A stretch of DNA of 64,000 bases from Pseudomonas sp. dw_612 (lineage in GTDB: Bacteria; Pseudomonadota; Gammaproteobacteria; Pseudomonadales; Pseudomonadaceae), in assembly GCF_018449725.1 (NCBI RefSeq), contig NZ_JAAVVC010000009.1, positions 62,001 through 126,000 on the forward strand, in the 5' to 3' direction. Positions 62,003 to 64,000 of the stretch are shown in pieces; position 1 is the first letter of the stretch; each line of letters begins with the position of its first letter. A model generated the notes under the pieces. The model saw only the letters and a list, made by a program, of their open reading frames with translations. It ran no database searches and was not told where the DNA came from. The translations under genes and the position numbers were made by a program.

Positions 62003-62455
62003 AGCCGCCTCCGCTCGATTTGCTACCGCAACCCTTTGGCGGTTCTAGTTTGAATATCACATGAAACACATGACCGGGGTCACGGAGCAGAGGTTCAAAA
62101 GAGTAGCCGCTGAACCTGAAGCAGGCAGGTGATCAGTAGTGAAAACAGCACCCGCGAGAATTCGTATCTTATCCCCCCTAAGAACGGGACGAAGTCGCCT
62201 CTGGTTCACCGTCTTTTGTTGGAAGATTTCTGCGTGTCATCACCCGCAGCAACGCGCAGCACACTTGCTTCAACGCAGGGACTCTCGATTTTGATGAAGT
62301 CATCAAGCTGGCAACGCTGATGTAAAAGTAAAGTGCGGTCATCAGCAAGCGGAGCGCGCAGGCGGGAGGATGGAAGCCCACAGGCCAAGACTCGGCAACG
62401 GCGAGGCTTGGTTCACGACAGCCGTCCTCGTAGAGGCCCGCTCGAACTTGGCTCT
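62003..62455. other. Non-coding stretch with repeat copy B
   Basis: About 450 bp without a supported gene. Repeat copy B occupies 62341-62423, just before the convergent 3' end of the histidine-phosphatase gene. Confidence 0.4.
62341..62423 (-). repeat. Dispersed repeat copy B (inverted relative to 48627)
   Basis: On the minus strand it reads GGCTGTCGTGAACC, CTTCCATCCT and GCCTGCGCGCTCCGCTT, then GCTGAT. These are the same blocks and order as copy A with a shorter spacer. The two copies lie 13.6 kb apart in opposite orientation. Confidence 0.75.
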
Positions 62456-63598
62456 CTAGAGCGCTTTCAGGAGACGCTCAAGCGTCTGATGTTCCCAAGT
62501 GCTGAGCAACGCTATTGGGTCAGTGCCAAAGCGGTCTCCTGCGTCAAACGACCACCGCCGTCCTTCCGGACTTTCGCATTCTTCGCAGTAGTCGAGCGTG
62601 TCGCAATCGTTGTAGATCGATATCCGCCAACCCCCGACGCCCACCACGAAATGGCCCGCATAAATCTCATCCCAAGACGCCAGGCTCACCTTGGTCATCG
62701 TCCGTCGCTCGAAGGTGACCTCTCGCAATATTTGGCATACCTCTCTCGCTGACAGCTCAGCCGCAGTGCTATTGCTGACGCTACTTACCTGGGATGAACG
62801 AGCTGCCGCTCTGGCCTCTTTCAGCCTTTGCTCAGCGTACATAGCCGGATCATCAACTGGCAGCGGATAGCCTGCAGCTGAGAGAGCTTCGGCGCGCTCT
62901 TCAATGAGCAAACGCTCGGGATCGCGAACTGCTTGGTAGGCTCTGCCTAGCACGCGCTGAGTTACGTCATTTAGCGGCTCCCCAGGACTCACTTTCCAGC
63001 CAGCGTAGTCTGGGTATTTGGTTAGCTTGTAGCCACAGCAGTTAGGCACGTGGTTGGTGATCTCATACTCGCGCCACTCGGTCATTGCCTGGCCATCGAT
63101 TGTCAGCGGGTTGCGCTCGATCAGCCACGCTACGGCATTGATAAGTTGCCCATGCGAAAACACTACGATGTCATGAGCAGGATGCTCTGCAAGTCGATCC
63201 AAGAAAGACTGAGCCCGAGATATAAAGTCCAGGAAAGACTCGGCACCTACACCATCCGTGAATGCGGGGTCTGCTTTGGCCCAATATGCTTCCACCCAAT
63301 CTCGCCTCTGAGCAACGGTCGTGTTGGTACAACGCTTTGGTTCAAGGTAAGTAAATTCGTGAATGGGCCAGGTCTCGAACGGGGTAGCGGGGAAGACCGC
63401 AACGGTCGCCATTGCCGTTGCGTGCGCGCGGACGAAAGGCGAGGCAACGATCAGAGTCGGAGCCTGGGTGAATGACCCAGACACCAGGTGCGCTTGTTCA
63501 ACACCCTTCGAGGTGAGAGGGATGGTCGCGTGATCTAGGCTTGCTTGACCAGCGTTCGCGGCACTTTCCCCATGGCGTATAAGCTTCACATCCTTCAT
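62456..63598 (-). CDS. Histidine phosphatase fused to a DUF7693-like domain
   Basis: 380 residues from ATG 63598; an in-frame GTG at 63604 is possible. The first half is a phosphoglycerate-mutase-type phosphatase: the RHG motif in KLIRHGESAANAG and a second His in VVFSHGQLINAVAW. After a linker (about 250-285) the last 100 residues (SAREVCQILREV, GWRISIYNDCDTLDYCEECE, LLSTWEHQTLERLLKAL) resemble a Pseudomonas domain that I recall as DUF7693; the name is from memory. The fusion may link a phosphatase to an unknown sensing or effector module. Confidence 0.7.
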   Translation of the reverse strand: MKDVKLIRHGESAANAGQASLDHATIPLTSKGVEQAHLVSGSFTQAPTLIVASPFVRAHATAMATVAVFPATPFETWPIHEFTYLEPKRCTNTTVAQRRDWVEAYWAKADPAFTDGVGAESFLDFISRAQSFLDRLAEHPAHDIVVFSHGQLINAVAWLIERNPLTIDGQAMTEWREYEITNHVPNCCGYKLTKYPDYAGWKVSPGEPLNDVTQRVLGRAYQAVRDPERLLIEERAEALSAAGYPLPVDDPAMYAEQRLKEARAAARSSQVSSVSNSTAAELSAREVCQILREVTFERRTMTKVSLASWDEIYAGHFVVGVGGWRISIYNDCDTLDYCEECESPEGRRWSFDAGDRFGTDPIALLSTWEHQTLERLLKAL

Positions 63599-63838
63599 TA
63601 ACACGGTACTCGCATAGCTTCACGTAATCGTTACCGCTCGATTTTTTTAGGAATACACACTTGTCTCTCTCCTTAGCCAAGTATATACCGCAGTCACCAG
63701 TACGAATGATCACATATGGGCTCGAGTTGTTCTTCGGTGAAGAGGGCTTGTGCACCGGCGGACGTTGCATTTCGAGTAGGATGGTAAAGCTTCTGCAGCC
63801 CACGCCGGGACTGCTCCTGACTTGTTTTGAGATTCGCT

Positions 63839-64000
63839 ATGACCCAGCATTCGGACGCCTTCATTGACCTTGATCGCACCTTCTCCCAAATCCCTCTCGA
63901 TGCTGATGTGTCTGACGATACAGACCTGAGCGGTCGGCATAACCGGCATGGAGAGCTCCGCTGGCCTAATTTGCTCACTCGTAATCGGGTGATACTGCTG
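63839..64000 (+). CDS. Start of a large protein, possibly STAND/NACHT-like (partial)
   Basis: 54 codons from ATG 63839 to the window end, open throughout: MTQHSDAFIDLDRTFSQIPL, then RHGELRWPNLLTRNRVILL. The W-x-x-LL-x-x-x-R-V-I-L-L pattern is what immediately precedes the Walker A loop in many NACHT/STAND defence ATPases. The Walker A itself lies outside the window, so the assignment is a guess. It is divergent from the histidine-phosphatase gene. Confidence 0.35.
   Translation, partial: MTQHSDAFIDLDRTFSQIPLDADVSDDTDLSGRHNRHGELRWPNLLTRNRVILL

Noticed and set aside
63498..63803. 101-codon minus-strand frame overlapping the histidine-phosphatase start
   Set aside because: Its last third lies antiparallel in frame choice with the phosphatase; no start signal. 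The upstream part has several cysteines but no recognised family.

Overview
The window looks like a chromosome segment of a Pseudomonas, probably of the fluorescens/koreensis type. The coding style is moderately GC-rich. Recognisable Pseudomonas features are an LdcA/LdcB-like lysine decarboxylase/antiporter pair, a fragment of an MvaT-type nucleoid protein, and a C-terminal domain resembling a Pseudomonas-restricted family (DUF7693, from memory). No rRNA, tRNA or CRISPR array was recognised by eye.

From 1 to about 12.1 kb are ordinary chromosomal genes: two LysR regulators (one cut by the window edge), an EamA exporter, a small SnoaL/NTF2-like enzyme, a periplasmic LprI-MliC fusion and a metallo-beta-lactamase-fold lipoprotein. 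A polyamine group follows: lysine/ornithine/arginine decarboxylase with its antiporter (4.7-8.4 kb, minus strand) and carboxynorspermidine decarboxylase plus dehydrogenase (9.6-12.0 kb, plus strand). A thymidylate-kinase-like gene lies between them.

From 12.1 to 33.8 kb is a large catabolic island that reads as uptake and demethylation of a quaternary-amine (betaine-like) compound. It has a ProXWV-type ABC importer, a GbcA-type Rieske oxygenase, and an FMN/FAD enzyme like N-methylproline or dimethylglycine demethylases. It also has a DHDPS-family lyase, an aldehyde dehydrogenase, a PuuB-like FAD oxidase, two SDRs, a ProC-like reductase, an MmgE/PrpD protein, a 2-oxoglutarate oxygenase, an EamA and an MFS transporter, and AraC/GlxA, LysR and TetR regulators. 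Two repeated promoter motifs (about 19.17/21.90 kb and 28.88/32.63 kb) suggest which promoters the LysR and TetR proteins control. The substrate is inferred, not shown.

From 33.8 to 39.7 kb come a HAD/Fic-like gene pair, a short-subunit pstSCAB phosphate importer without phoU, and a small zinc-ribbon gene.

At about 39.9 kb the style changes: AT-richer, many unknown genes, decayed fragments. A Tn7/Tn5053-like transposition module begins here, with a DDE transposase, a TniB/TnsC ATPase, a second AAA-like protein that has lost the Walker A lysine, TniQ, and an unknown co-translated gene. It is preceded by short repeats that look like transposase-binding sites. What follows to the window end reads as cargo or accessory DNA: small hypothetical proteins, a pentapeptide-repeat protein, a Gabija-like pair (OLD-type nuclease plus UvrD-like helicase), a HEPN-motif protein, a SLATT membrane protein, an MvaT remnant, a coiled-coil HTH protein, a histidine-phosphatase fusion, and at the edge the start of what may be a STAND/NACHT-like protein. 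Two copies of a roughly 90-100 bp repeat in opposite orientation (48.63 and 62.34 kb) bracket the Gabija/SLATT part. The far end of the transposon was not found in the window.
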